From assembly GCA_037071015.1 (NCBI GenBank), contig JBAMOY010000001.1, forward strand, positions 558,001 to 622,000: DNA of 64,000 nucleotides, written 5' to 3'. Every line of letters starts with the position of its first letter. The stretch's first letter is position 1. Of this stretch, positions 52,837 through 62,308 are shown in pieces. Below the pieces are notes generated by a model. That model saw only the letters and a list, made by a program, of their open reading frames with translations. It did not search any database and was not told the DNA's origin. Made by a program: the position numbers and the translations under genes. Source of the stretch: JBAMOY01 sp037071015 (GTDB taxonomy: Bacteria > Bacillota_I > Bacilli_A > RF39 > UBA660).

Positions 52837-54264
52837 TCACTTTATTTCTCTAAGTTTATTAAATAAATCACTATATAAACCATTAACATCAATATTGGTA
52901 ACAAAGGTTATTTCATGATTTAAAGTCTTATCACTATAACTTAAATCATCATTAATTAATGGACATTTAACCGAATTTACGTCAAACCATAATGGATTAA
53001 TAATATAACCAACAGCTGCTATATCCCATATTGTCCGTCTTCTAGTTATGCCATGCCGGCCATCATTATAAAATCGATCGTATAAAAATTTGCCTAAACC
53101 ACTATTTATATTAAGTTCATTAGCTAACTCGTAAACACTCGTTACTAAATTAGAAGCTACATTCTTACACGGAATCACTACCAAATCAACACCACTATAA
53201 AATAATACACGATTTGCTTCGATATCTTGCCTAAAATTAAATTCATCATTATCTTTGATTAAAAACGAGTGTCCCCCTAAAAATACAATTTTAATCTTTC
53301 CAATAATATCTGGAGCCTTTTTAATAGCTAGCGCCACATTAGTTGGGCAACCAATTGCTAAAATATAAGTGAATTGATTCTGTCTGGCTGAAGAGATTAT
53401 TTTATCAACTGCATCATTATATTCGTCATACCCGTTAATTAGATAATCAGTTGCTCCTTTAAAAATTAATCCATCACTATTTTTATCACATAAATTAAAG
53501 ACTTCTTTAGCCACGTTATAACTTAATTCAATACCTTCAGCAATTGTATTACTATTATTTTTCCGAAAAGAATACGGTGCAATTGTCACAGCATCTATAA
53601 TAACCTTATCAGTTGATTTTAATAGATAAGATAACGCAAACTGATCATCAGCTTCATTATTAGTATCCGTATCTAAAATAACATGTATTTTATTATTCAT
53701 ACAACATATTACATTATATAAATCTTGCCAATTTTTAACCGATTTTAAATTACCTTTATTTTTAACATTATATTCCGTTTCCATTAAATAACAATTAATT
53801 CCAGAGGCTAATAATTTTTCACAGTTTGATATAACATCATCAAACATAATATCGATGTTATATTGCTTACACTCCTTACTTTTGTTTGTTGTTTCTGATA
53901 ATACTAATTTAGTGTAGTTAATATCATGCTTCTGTAACCAATTAATAGTTGTATTATAAGGATCATGATAATGTGGATAAGCACGATGTGATATCAAATA
54001 TAACTCATGTCCCTCACTCAATAATTTATCCATATAATATTTACAGTCCTTAACCAGTTCAAGCGTTTTAGCTATTCTTTCCATATTATTATTAAAAAAA
54101 GCTTCGGTTTCATCTAATGACCAATCAAACATATTCTTAATCCAATGACCATTAGGGTTAACAATGCCTTTGTTTCTTTTCTTTTTGTCCTCCACAAAAT
54201 ATGCTTCTAAAATCCCTTTATCAAAATTAGTTATTACATTATCAATATCTAAACCTATTCTCAT
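52837..54264 (-). CDS. Fusion of HAD-type 5'-nucleotidase and nucleoside hydrolase
   Basis: A 475-residue two-domain protein. Residues 1-185 are a HAD phosphatase of the NT5C-type: motif I LDIDNVITNF (D6, D8), motif II YLISHR (S92), motif IV MFDDVISN (D142, D143). Residues 190-475 are an inosine-uridine nucleoside hydrolase: VILDTDTNNEADDQFAL (calcium-site aspartates near 198-207), then KGATDYL and GHSFL. Together they could convert a nucleoside monophosphate to free base and ribose in one protein. I do not know of this fusion as a standard family. There is no internal stop or frame break. First gene of the PHP/HD operon. Confidence 0.8.
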   Translation of the reverse strand: MRIGLDIDNVITNFDKGILEAYFVEDKKKRNKGIVNPNGHWIKNMFDWSLDETEAFFNNNMERIAKTLELVKDCKYYMDKLLSEGHELYLISHRAYPHYHDPYNTTINWLQKHDINYTKLVLSETTNKSKECKQYNIDIMFDDVISNCEKLLASGINCYLMETEYNVKNKGNLKSVKNWQDLYNVICCMNNKIHVILDTDTNNEADDQFALSYLLKSTDKVIIDAVTIAPYSFRKNNSNTIAEGIELSYNVAKEVFNLCDKNSDGLIFKGATDYLINGYDEYNDAVDKIISSARQNQFTYILAIGCPTNVALAIKKAPDIIGKIKIVFLGGHSFLIKDNDEFNFRQDIEANRVLFYSGVDLVVIPCKNVASNLVTSVYELANELNINSGLGKFLYDRFYNDGRHGITRRRTIWDIAAVGYIINPLWFDVNSVKCPLINDDLSYSDKTLNHEITFVTNIDVNGLYSDLFNKLREIK

Positions 54265-54329
54265 ACTATCACCATGTTAATATTATATCGTACAACTTCA
54301 TTAAAAAGCAAATAATAATATTAAACAAA

Positions 54330-54355
54330 AAAACTTAACCAAATGATTAAGTTTT
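54330..54355 (-). terminator. Terminator of the metal-ATPase operon
   Basis: AAAACTTAA (54330-54338) pairs with TTAAGTTTT (54347-54355), followed by a minus-strand T run. Confidence 0.75.
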
Positions 54356-54363
54356 AAAACAAC

Positions 54364-56403
54364 CTATTTTTTTAAAATTCTCGTTGTATTTAGTATCGTA
54401 ATTAATGTGACTCCTGTATCAGCAAATACAGCTTGCCACATTGAGGCTATTCCCAAAGCACTTAAAATTAAAACTACAACCTTAGTACCAATTGCAAAAA
54501 TCAAATTCTGCTTAATAATTTTATTAGTATATCGCGAAATTTTAATACCATCGACAATCTTATCTAATTCATCCGTCATAATTACAACATCTGAAGCCTC
54601 AATGGCTGAAGCACTACCGACACCACCCATTGAAATACCAACATCAGCGAGCGCTAAAGACGGCGCATCATTAATTCCATCACCAACAAATGCTGTTTTA
54701 CCATTAAATTCCTCTATTTCCCGTTCTAACAAATGATATTTATCCTCTGGTAATAATTCGTAAGCAACATCATCAATACCCACTTTATCTGCAATCATCA
54801 AAGCAATATCTTTACTATCACCAGTAAACATCTTCGGAACAATTCCCATTTCTTTTAATTGTAAGATTGTTTTTTTAACATTAGGTTTTACATTATCACA
54901 AATTTCTAAACGAGCCACTGCAATACTATTAACACATAAATATATAAAACTATCAAGATCTTTAATATGACAATAACTAGCTGATCCAATCCTTACACTA
55001 TCTTTACCTAAACGATAACTAATTCCTTGACCCGGATCTTCATGAAAATCCATAACATCATTAACTTTAACATCTTGATTAAAATTGTTAATAATTGATT
55101 TAGCAATCGGATGATTTGATTGTTTCTCGCCTTTTACAAATAAATCAACAACTTGTTTTTTCGTATAATCTTTATTTAAGATTTCCAATTTGTAATCATC
55201 AAATTGACCAGTAGTAATCGTTCCTGTTTTATCAAAAATAATTTTTTTAACATTACTTAGAGTGTCTAAGTAATCACTTCCTTTAATCAGTATTCCTTTT
55301 TTACTAGCTGCGCCGATTCCGGAAAAATAACTTAAAGGAACTGATATCGCTATCGCACATGGGCATGATATAACTAAAAATACTAAGGCACGATAAATTG
55401 CTCCATTTAAATCTAAATTAAAGAAAAGCATTAATACTAAAGCTGTCAAAATAGCTAATATAAGCACAATAGGCGTATAAACTTTAGCCGCTTTAGCAAC
55501 AAAAGTTTCTGTTTTAGCTTTACGATCAGTTGCTGTTTCCACTAAATTAAGAATACGTGCAACCGTACTATTATCATATAAACTAGTTACTTTTAATTCT
55601 AAAAAACCACTATTATTAATAGAACCAGATAATACCTCGTCACCAATATTAACTACTTTAAGTTTACTTTCACCAGTTAAAGCAGATACATTTAATTTTC
55701 CTGAACCAGCTACCACTATTCCATCCAAAGGAACTTTTTCTCCTTGCTTAATAACAATAACATCATTAATGTTAACTTCATTGGGATTTACTTTAATAAA
55801 ACTATCTTTTTGTTTTAAATTAGCATATTCTGGTTTAATATCCATTAAATCACTAATCGATTTACGTGATCTATTAACAGCTAAAGCTTCTAAAATTTTT
55901 CCTATTTCATATAGAATTATAACCATTAATCCTTCATTAATATTATTTGTTAAATAAGCTCCAACACAAGATATAGTAACTAACAAATTTTCATCAATCG
56001 ACTTCGAAATAAATAATAATTTTATAGCCTTTTTAAATGTTCTAAATAAAAGAATGGCATATCCCATTATTACAAAAACAGTTGCTCCTAGTCCATCTAA
56101 AACCATAATCCCAATTAATGACATAATAATTCCTAAAACCAAACGTCCAATATCAAAAAACACATTGTTTTCAGTTTTACTTGTTTCTGATAAATCTAAC
56201 ACATCGACACTTGGTTCAACACTTTGAACAATTTTTTTAACATAATTTTTAATATTACTATCCATTGCCGTTTCAATAGTTAACGATAATTTAGAAAAAT
56301 TGACATTAGCATTTTCAATATTTGAATCATCTTTCAATTTACATTCTATTTTATTAGCACAGTTAGCACAATCTAAATTACTTAATTTGTACTTATATCT
56401 CAT
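54364..56403 (-). CDS. Heavy-metal translocating P-type ATPase (Zn/Cd type)
   Basis: A 679-residue P1B-type ATPase. The N-terminal HMA domain has LSNLDCANCANKIE with the CxxC-like metal site, and the transmembrane metal site is ISCPCAIAIS. The phosphorylation motif is DKTGTIT and the hinge motifs are MFTGDSKDIAL and GDGINDAPSLALADVGI. The CPC with the CxNC-type HMA and the ArsR partner suggest Zn2+/Cd2+/Pb2+ export. The chosen ATG start is inside the end of arsR; a GTG 12 bases further upstream is an alternative with a similarly weak site. Confidence 0.88.
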   Translation of the reverse strand: MRYKYKLSNLDCANCANKIECKLKDDSNIENANVNFSKLSLTIETAMDSNIKNYVKKIVQSVEPSVDVLDLSETSKTENNVFFDIGRLVLGIIMSLIGIMVLDGLGATVFVIMGYAILLFRTFKKAIKLLFISKSIDENLLVTISCVGAYLTNNINEGLMVIILYEIGKILEALAVNRSRKSISDLMDIKPEYANLKQKDSFIKVNPNEVNINDVIVIKQGEKVPLDGIVVAGSGKLNVSALTGESKLKVVNIGDEVLSGSINNSGFLELKVTSLYDNSTVARILNLVETATDRKAKTETFVAKAAKVYTPIVLILAILTALVLMLFFNLDLNGAIYRALVFLVISCPCAIAISVPLSYFSGIGAASKKGILIKGSDYLDTLSNVKKIIFDKTGTITTGQFDDYKLEILNKDYTKKQVVDLFVKGEKQSNHPIAKSIINNFNQDVKVNDVMDFHEDPGQGISYRLGKDSVRIGSASYCHIKDLDSFIYLCVNSIAVARLEICDNVKPNVKKTILQLKEMGIVPKMFTGDSKDIALMIADKVGIDDVAYELLPEDKYHLLEREIEEFNGKTAFVGDGINDAPSLALADVGISMGGVGSASAIEASDVVIMTDELDKIVDGIKISRYTNKIIKQNLIFAIGTKVVVLILSALGIASMWQAVFADTGVTLITILNTTRILKK

Positions 56404-56686
56404 TAATATGCTCACATCCCATCATAAATATTTTTTCAACATGATTATCGGCTAGTGAATAATAAATTAAATTGCCCTCTTTATGATACTTAACTAATTT
56501 AGAGCCTTTTAAAATTCTAAGTTGGTGTGAAACAGCTGATTGACTAACATTAATACGCTCAGCAATATCATTAACACAAAGTTCATTCTCCAAAAGAACA
56601 TTTATAATTTTAATTCTTGTGGAATCGCCAAAAATTTTAAATAATTCAGATAAATCAATAATTTTATCATCATCTAATAACTTCAT
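56393..56686 (-). CDS. ArsR/SmtB-family metal-sensing repressor
   Basis: A 97-residue winged-helix protein: FKIFGDSTRIKIINVLLENE, then ELCVNDIAERINVSQSAVSHQLRIL, and a C-terminal helix ending with GCEHINEI. The ELCVxD alpha-3 site is typical for CadC/ArsR-type sensors. Binding metal should release it from the operator at 56698. The start 56686 has GGAGGTACAAA; upstream ORF extension overlaps the operator and has no site. Confidence 0.9.
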   Translation of the reverse strand: MKLLDDDKIIDLSELFKIFGDSTRIKIINVLLENELCVNDIAERINVSQSAVSHQLRILKGSKLVKYHKEGNLIYYSLADNHVEKIFMMGCEHINEI

Positions 56687-56697
56687 TTTGTACCTCC

Positions 56698-56755
56698 TAT
56701 ATATGAGAGTATGCTCATATATACATATTATATGCATGATATTCATAAATGTCAA
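56698..56755 (-). promoter_or_regulatory. arsR promoter with 26-base palindromic operator
   Basis: TTGACA (56750-56755), 17-base spacer, TATAAT (56727-56732): a full sigma-A promoter on the minus strand. The operator TATATATGAG-N6-CTCATATATA (56698-56723) has perfect ten-base arms; the core ATATGAG-N6-CTCATAT resembles ArsR/SmtB sites. It covers the transcription start. Confidence 0.82.
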
Positions 56756-56788
56756 TCAAAAAAATATCAATTATAATATTGATATTTT
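56754..56788 (-). terminator. Terminator of the twin-HEPN gene
   Basis: AAAATATCAA (56761-56770) pairs with TTGATATTTT (56779-56788), then seven T on the minus strand. It abuts the arsR -35 element. Confidence 0.75.
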
Positions 56789-56813
56789 ATAGTCATTATT
56801 AAATTTAAAATTA

Positions 56814-58235
56814 TTATAAATTCTTCCTATTATTTTTATTTTCTACATAAGCTAATAGAGATCTTAAATTAATCGTTGCTTCCCAATCGAAATTATAGTC
56901 ATTATTAAATCCATTCGGACAATCAAATAACACCAATGTTTCATTGGCACCGATTATCCAGCGACCATGAACAATCGAGTTTCGAATATGATTACGCTCA
57001 TAAGTCACATTATCAATAACAATTTCATTATCATCGATAATATTCCCAAGAACATAGCCTACATAATTTATTAAAGGATATAATAATCTTGTTTTATAAT
57101 CTTGCGCATAATTTGTCAATTGTATCGAACAACCATAACTCATTTTATCTCTATCAACATCATAAAAATCACTTAAGTATTCATACCGTTTTTTTGAAAA
57201 TTGTTGATAATCTTCATGTGAAATATCACTATTTACATATGGTTTAGCAAAAGCTATATCGTTCAATATATCTGCCATATTATTATATGATAGATTTAAA
57301 TCACTCATAAACCATGCAGCAAAATGAAGTTCAAAATATAGTTGACCTTCTTTTACTAATCCTAGTGGAATCGTCTCATCAATAATAGTTTTAATAAAAT
57401 TTTCACGTATATGATTATATGTTTTCGCTTTATGATTGTCTACCATTCTATAGCCTAATTTCTTAAACGATTTTAACGTTTCATTCAGTTTTAAAACCTG
57501 TTTGTCGTGGATAGGAAAACGCTTTAACTCATAAATAATATTATATTCTTTTAATATTTTTTCAATTAAATCAATTCTTTCTGATATATTATAAGCACTA
57601 AAATCCACATCATATATTTTTTCTACAACTTCATTACTGATCTTTTTAGGAAAGTAAAAACGCAATAACTCTAACTTCTTTAAATTTGTTTTTAAATAAG
57701 GTCTATCAGTAGCAAAATCCTCTTCATCAAAAGTTGCAAAAAAAATATTATGTTTATTATTAAACATCTCTTGTAATATTAATTGTAATTCATGAAGTCC
57801 CAATTTCACATGAAATGGCCGTGGTTTTGAATTTTTTAAATCAATTTCAATAAATCTCCCATTAACAGATATTCTATATAATTCCTTACCACTTTCGCTA
57901 TGATTAAAAGCATTTCGAATAAATTTGATAATTTGTTTATTACTGAAATATTTCACATCATCTTGATTAACAAAAATATCATGTAAATTAAGTTCATCAT
58001 TATTTAAATATTCAATAGCAAAATCTTCAATAACAGAGAATAAACGCATCAATATTATCATTTCATATACTCTAATCATCACACTAAAATATTTTTCATC
58101 CTTTTCAGTTTGATTAAAATTCATACATCTAAATAGATCATATACGTTAGAATCTGGGTGTAACCGAATTTGTTCACTCAAAATCGCATAATCTTTTAAA
58201 TATTGTGCTATTTCATTTTTTGTTAAAGCAATCAT
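56814..58235 (-). CDS. Large protein with two HEPN-like RNxxxH motifs
   Basis: A 473-residue soluble protein without recognised name. Two HEPN-type signatures are seen: IKFIRNAFNHSE (R107-H112) and ERNHIRNSIVHGRW (R418-H423), each in a helical surrounding and each with the polar residue after Arg (RN). In HEPN families the R-x4-H set forms a metal-independent RNase site. The rest is mostly helical. It has an own ribosome site (TTGGAGG) and its own terminator. No toxin-antitoxin partner is seen next to it; the nearest genes are arsR and an MFS protein. RNase or defence function is an inference. Confidence 0.6.
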   Translation of the reverse strand: MIALTKNEIAQYLKDYAILSEQIRLHPDSNVYDLFRCMNFNQTEKDEKYFSVMIRVYEMIILMRLFSVIEDFAIEYLNNDELNLHDIFVNQDDVKYFSNKQIIKFIRNAFNHSESGKELYRISVNGRFIEIDLKNSKPRPFHVKLGLHELQLILQEMFNNKHNIFFATFDEEDFATDRPYLKTNLKKLELLRFYFPKKISNEVVEKIYDVDFSAYNISERIDLIEKILKEYNIIYELKRFPIHDKQVLKLNETLKSFKKLGYRMVDNHKAKTYNHIRENFIKTIIDETIPLGLVKEGQLYFELHFAAWFMSDLNLSYNNMADILNDIAFAKPYVNSDISHEDYQQFSKKRYEYLSDFYDVDRDKMSYGCSIQLTNYAQDYKTRLLYPLINYVGYVLGNIIDDNEIVIDNVTYERNHIRNSIVHGRWIIGANETLVLFDCPNGFNNDYNFDWEATINLRSLLAYVENKNNRKNL

Positions 58236-58406
58236 ATAAAACCTCCAAGCTTAATATTTTATTAAAGTCCTTACCTTTTTAAAACATTCCTATCCATATA
58301 AACAGCATCTCTAATCCATAAATAAACTAAACCAAACTCTTAAACCTTTCTAGCCAATAACAAATAATACAAATTTTAAAAAATCAAAAACATTAAAGTT
58401 AAAACC

Positions 58407-59615
58407 CTAATCGTAACAATTGTCACTCTTACTATTTGTTAAATCTAGTATATACTTAGAATAAACTATGATAATCAACGTTACGATAACTAATAAAATT
58501 TTGAAAATATTAATATCATTAAATAAACTTACAACAAATAATACAACATATCCTACTATTCGTGCTACATTAAGAACAATTTGCCATGTAACCTGATGTT
58601 CAACAATGTAATCATTAATAACCTTCTTATCACTATTCACAATGTCATAACTTTTCGTTTCCGCTTCGTTTCTCAATAAAACTAAAAATACACTATTACA
58701 TAAATTATATATAATAATAGTCATTTTATTGATGTTAAATAATAATAAAAGTAAACTAATAATCATTGCTACACCACTAAATTTTATATAATACTTTTTG
58801 CTTTTAAATTTATATTGAAACAAATAAACAGATAAAATCGAACAAATAGCGAAAACGGTTGTTAAAATACCAAGACTTAACGTCGTTTTAAACGTAATTA
58901 CTATTAATATAGTAATCAATGTCTCTAACAAATAATTTACAATGCCATCACACGCACCTATTTTATATAATTTAATAAAACTTCTATTATTTCTAATATA
59001 TCTAACATACTCTCTTAAATCATATTTTTTGGAATGAATTTTCTCTTCATCTTTAATCAATAAAGAGAAAGAGAATTGAACTAACGATAAAAGTATAACC
59101 ATTTTAGCAATATATGAAAAAGATGTTAACTCAATAGATGCTCCAAAAACAATAGGAAAGAAAATTTTAAGAAACTTACCTAACATTGATTTTATCGATA
59201 TAAAACTATTGGCGATATTTTTAGTATATTCATTAATCAAAACATGTCCGGCAACCCAAAATAATCCTTGGACAATTCCATAAAAAAATCCCAAATAAGC
59301 ATAATATATAACTATTTTTTCTTTTAATAATGCTATAACCAATATATAAATACAATATAAAACTATTCCTATTCTAAATATTCCTACTTGATTTTTGTTT
59401 TTAACAGTACTACCTAGTAAAATAAAGGTTAAAAGAATACCAATAAAAGATAAAATATAATAAATCGAAATCAACCTATAATCATAATTAGTTAAAGTAA
59501 TAAAATAAGCTACCATAAAGGTGTTAAGAAACATGTATAAAACACTATTGATCAAACATGATCCCATTAAACCTATTATATTTCTGTTTTTTTTAACATA
59601 TTCTAACACTTCCAT
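58407..59615 (-). CDS. MFS-type membrane transporter
   Basis: A 402-residue protein with about 12 membrane helices and short loops. A cytoplasmic link near residues 190-215 (SLLIKDEEKIHSKKYDLREY) divides two six-helix halves, as in major facilitator proteins. The classical GxxxDxxGRR motif between helices 2 and 3 is weak. Substrate unknown. Ribosome site AAGGGAG. Stands alone with gaps on both sides. Confidence 0.6.
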   Translation of the reverse strand: MEVLEYVKKNRNIIGLMGSCLINSVLYMFLNTFMVAYFITLTNYDYRLISIYYILSFIGILLTFILLGSTVKNKNQVGIFRIGIVLYCIYILVIALLKEKIVIYYAYLGFFYGIVQGLFWVAGHVLINEYTKNIANSFISIKSMLGKFLKIFFPIVFGASIELTSFSYIAKMVILLSLVQFSFSLLIKDEEKIHSKKYDLREYVRYIRNNRSFIKLYKIGACDGIVNYLLETLITILIVITFKTTLSLGILTTVFAICSILSVYLFQYKFKSKKYYIKFSGVAMIISLLLLLFNINKMTIIIYNLCNSVFLVLLRNEAETKSYDIVNSDKKVINDYIVEHQVTWQIVLNVARIVGYVVLFVVSLFNDINIFKILLVIVTLIIIVYSKYILDLTNSKSDNCYD

Positions 59616-59877
59616 TTACTCCCTTTTATATTTGTTTTTATAATTATATCTTCTTTTAATAAACTTAATAAACTTACTACATAACATATATCATATTGCA
59701 CTTTTACTATTAAAGTATAACATATTTCATAAAAAGTATTCAAGATATACCTATATTATTAATTTAGATCAAACATTAAATTTATAAGCGGTATTTATGA
59801 AACACTAACTAAATCCATTCGCAATTTAACAATAAATTATTGTGATTTAGAAGATTAATATTAGTGACAATTTTAAA

Positions 59878-59911
59878 AAAAGATATTGGAAAATAATATC
59901 CAATATCTTTT
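59878..59911 (-). terminator. Terminator of the ABC-2 exporter operon
   Basis: AAAAGATATTGGA (59878-59890) pairs perfectly with TCCAATATCTTTT (59899-59911), loop of eight; a T run follows on the minus strand. Confidence 0.8.
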
Positions 59912-59961
59912 ATATCTTTATAATTTTTCTTCCCTTTGTTGATATTGATTATCTAAAATAA

Positions 59962-59985
59962 AAATATTAATGACTATTAATATTT
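59962..59985 (-). terminator. Proximal terminator of the ABC-2 exporter operon
   Basis: AAATATTAA pairs with TTAATATTT; the minus-strand tail is TTTATTTTAG. Six bases behind the stop codon of the last gene. Confidence 0.6.
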
Positions 59986-59991
59986 CATTTT

Positions 59992-61140
59992 TCACCCTAT
60001 TTTTTGTTTCCTTTTTGTCACCATATTAGTCAAGATAATAAATAATAGTGAAAACCCTAAAATAGCTAACATATTTTCAATTATAGGTTTTATTGTTTCA
60101 AAATTAAATACTTCTAGGGTCTTTAAAATTTCATTACTACTTATATAATAATATGACGGTAATATATGGGCAATCTTCAAAACATTATCGGGTAACCATT
60201 CCATAGGAACAAAAGCTCCACATAGAAAGCTTGATCCTAATGCAACTACATTAACTATCCCATTAATCGCATTCTTATTGGATACTAAATTACCAATAAA
60301 TAATGCCATTGTCGTCGCGCACATTGTAAATATAAATAAATTGATTACATAAACTATACCTTGAATAGAAAACATTATATCGCCAATTAGTATAAAACTT
60401 AATATAACATATATTAACCACAATATTATTGAAAACATACTATTGGATAAAAGCAATTGTCGATTAATTTTTCGATAATCTGTACTGCTGACAATTGTTC
60501 TCCTTTGAATATTTATATTTTTAAAACTAGATAATATCAAACATATTACATATACTAAACAAGCCAATATACTATAACTTGCGAAATTGTAATAAAACGT
60601 TGCTTTGGACAAGCTATTAGTATCAAGCTTTGAAACTATTTCAACCTCACTTTGTTGAGCCAATGTTTCATTTACTTTACTGATTAGTTCAGTTTCATCA
60701 GTAATTCTTTTTTGATAAATATTAGCCACTTTGATATATCTAGATAACAACATTTCAGCATATGATGACTGATAATCACCTGTACTCTTAATCTTTATTT
60801 CTGGATTTTTACCATCCATAAAGTTTTTACTATAATTTTCGGGAATATAAATAACATAATTTACATCACGATAAAATAAACCATCATTAATTGCTTGCTC
60901 ACTTTTTTTTAACGTTACAATATTACTATTATCGCTGATACATTTAATCAAATTTTTAGTTATAATTTTTTCGCCATCATCATTTACTACCATAATATCC
61001 GGTTTACTAGCTACAAAATTAACATTGTTATCACTGGTCTGTATATTAAAGCCACCAAAACCTATTAAAAATACAGTATATAAAATTATAATAAATTTAT
61101 TCTTATTCAATATTTTTAAAAATGTTTTAAATACTGTCAT
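59992..61140 (-). CDS. ABC-2 type permease
   Basis: A 382-residue ABC-2 permease. One N-terminal helix (KFIIILYTVFLIGFGGFNIQ), an extracytoplasmic domain of about 140 residues, then five helices in the second half with the ABC-2 element SSFLCGAFVPMEWLP. Overlaps the preceding permease by 14 bases. Together they form a heterodimeric membrane part. The substrate is unknown; lipid, peptide or drug export is usual for this type. Confidence 0.85.
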   Translation of the reverse strand: MTVFKTFLKILNKNKFIIILYTVFLIGFGGFNIQTSDNNVNFVASKPDIMVVNDDGEKIITKNLIKCISDNSNIVTLKKSEQAINDGLFYRDVNYVIYIPENYSKNFMDGKNPEIKIKSTGDYQSSYAEMLLSRYIKVANIYQKRITDETELISKVNETLAQQSEVEIVSKLDTNSLSKATFYYNFASYSILACLVYVICLILSSFKNINIQRRTIVSSTDYRKINRQLLLSNSMFSIILWLIYVILSFILIGDIMFSIQGIVYVINLFIFTMCATTMALFIGNLVSNKNAINGIVNVVALGSSFLCGAFVPMEWLPDNVLKIAHILPSYYYISSNEILKTLEVFNFETIKPIIENMLAILGFSLLFIILTNMVTKRKQKIG

Positions 61141-62308
61141 ATTTTTGTCTCCTTAAACTAATATAAGAGATAGTTATTAATATAAAAGAAAAAACCAGTA
61201 AACTTCCAATATCAAAAATATATCTATCTAATGTTTCATAATAATATAATGAATAAAAACCATCAGTAATCATACTAGCAGGATTTAATTTATTTATAAT
61301 AGGAAGATTCTTATCAATTATATACTTCATTGTAATTCCCATCATACCAGATAAAAAGCATCCTAACATCGTCAGCGTTATTATAATACCCGTTTTGACA
61401 TTATCATTCGATCTTACAATCGTTGCAACAGCAACGCCTAATGATAAACCGGCTAAACACCCTACTAATGTTAATAAAATAACTAGTAACAGATTATTAC
61501 CATAATCTACTTTTAAAACAAATAATGTATAAATAAATAACAAAGCAATCCCAATTAGTTGGATAATATAACTAGCCAAAACACTACTTATAATAATTTT
61601 ACCTTTAGAGACGGGTGCAATCGATACCCTCTTACCTTGATTAGACATGTTAGCCAAGTTTTGATTTATCGCGACGACACCTAAAATCCCACCATATAAA
61701 CAAGTCATAGCTATCAATGTATAAAACTCTATCATCGTATAACTTAAATTACTATTAGAAATATTGTTTAGTCGGACATTATCTTCCGATGTTAACTCTA
61801 TTACCTTGTTATAAATACTATTATAATCAACATTATAATTACCATCTAGCATTTGTTTTTTTATTTCTTCTTCCAATAAATCCTTAATAATATAACCAGT
61901 TTGTGTTATTTCCTCCGTCACATATTTAAATACAGTTTCATTAATACCATTAGTTATAAAAGTTAGCTTCGGCTCGTTATTTATTAATTCCATATAACCG
62001 GTTATTTTTCCATCTGCCAATAATTCTTTAGCTTCTTCTTTTGTCACATATTTTGTTTCAAACAATCTATTACGGTTATTTTCATCGCTTAATTTTGAAA
62101 ATACCGTTTTAAAAATTTCATTATTATTAAAATTATCATTTTTAATAATAGCAATATTTATAATATCCAATTTTTCACTATTTTCGATATTAGAAAAAGC
62201 CATATTAAAAAAGGTCCCTAAGATTATCGGAAAGGCAAAAGTCCAAAATATTAATGCTTTATTTCTAAAAAGCGTTTTTAAAGAATATTTAAAATTATGT
62301 ATAAACAT
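61127..62308 (-). CDS. ABC-2 type permease
   Basis: A 393-residue permease of the same layout: first helix ALIFWTFAFPIILGTFF, an extracytoplasmic domain with NENNRNRLF-type segments, then five or six helices (SGMMGITMKYIIDK at the typical ABC-2 loop). It starts directly behind the ATPase stop codon. Paired with the permease that follows. Confidence 0.85.
   Translation of the reverse strand: MFIHNFKYSLKTLFRNKALIFWTFAFPIILGTFFNMAFSNIENSEKLDIINIAIIKNDNFNNNEIFKTVFSKLSDENNRNRLFETKYVTKEEAKELLADGKITGYMELINNEPKLTFITNGINETVFKYVTEEITQTGYIIKDLLEEEIKKQMLDGNYNVDYNSIYNKVIELTSEDNVRLNNISNSNLSYTMIEFYTLIAMTCLYGGILGVVAINQNLANMSNQGKRVSIAPVSKGKIIISSVLASYIIQLIGIALLFIYTLFVLKVDYGNNLLLVILLTLVGCLAGLSLGVAVATIVRSNDNVKTGIIITLTMLGCFLSGMMGITMKYIIDKNLPIINKLNPASMITDGFYSLYYYETLDRYIFDIGSLLVFSFILITISYISLRRQKYDSI

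Larger units (their letters stand above)
59616..59991. other. Intergenic stretch with two terminators
   Basis: About 376 bases without a gene. It holds two hairpins directed against the ABC-2 operon: AAATATTAA/TTAATATTT (59962-59970 and 59977-59985) immediately behind the last stop, and a stronger one with 13-base arms (59878-59890 and 59899-59911). The rest, up to 59877, is AT-rich and holds the upstream region of the MFS gene; no clear promoter could be named. Confidence 0.6.
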
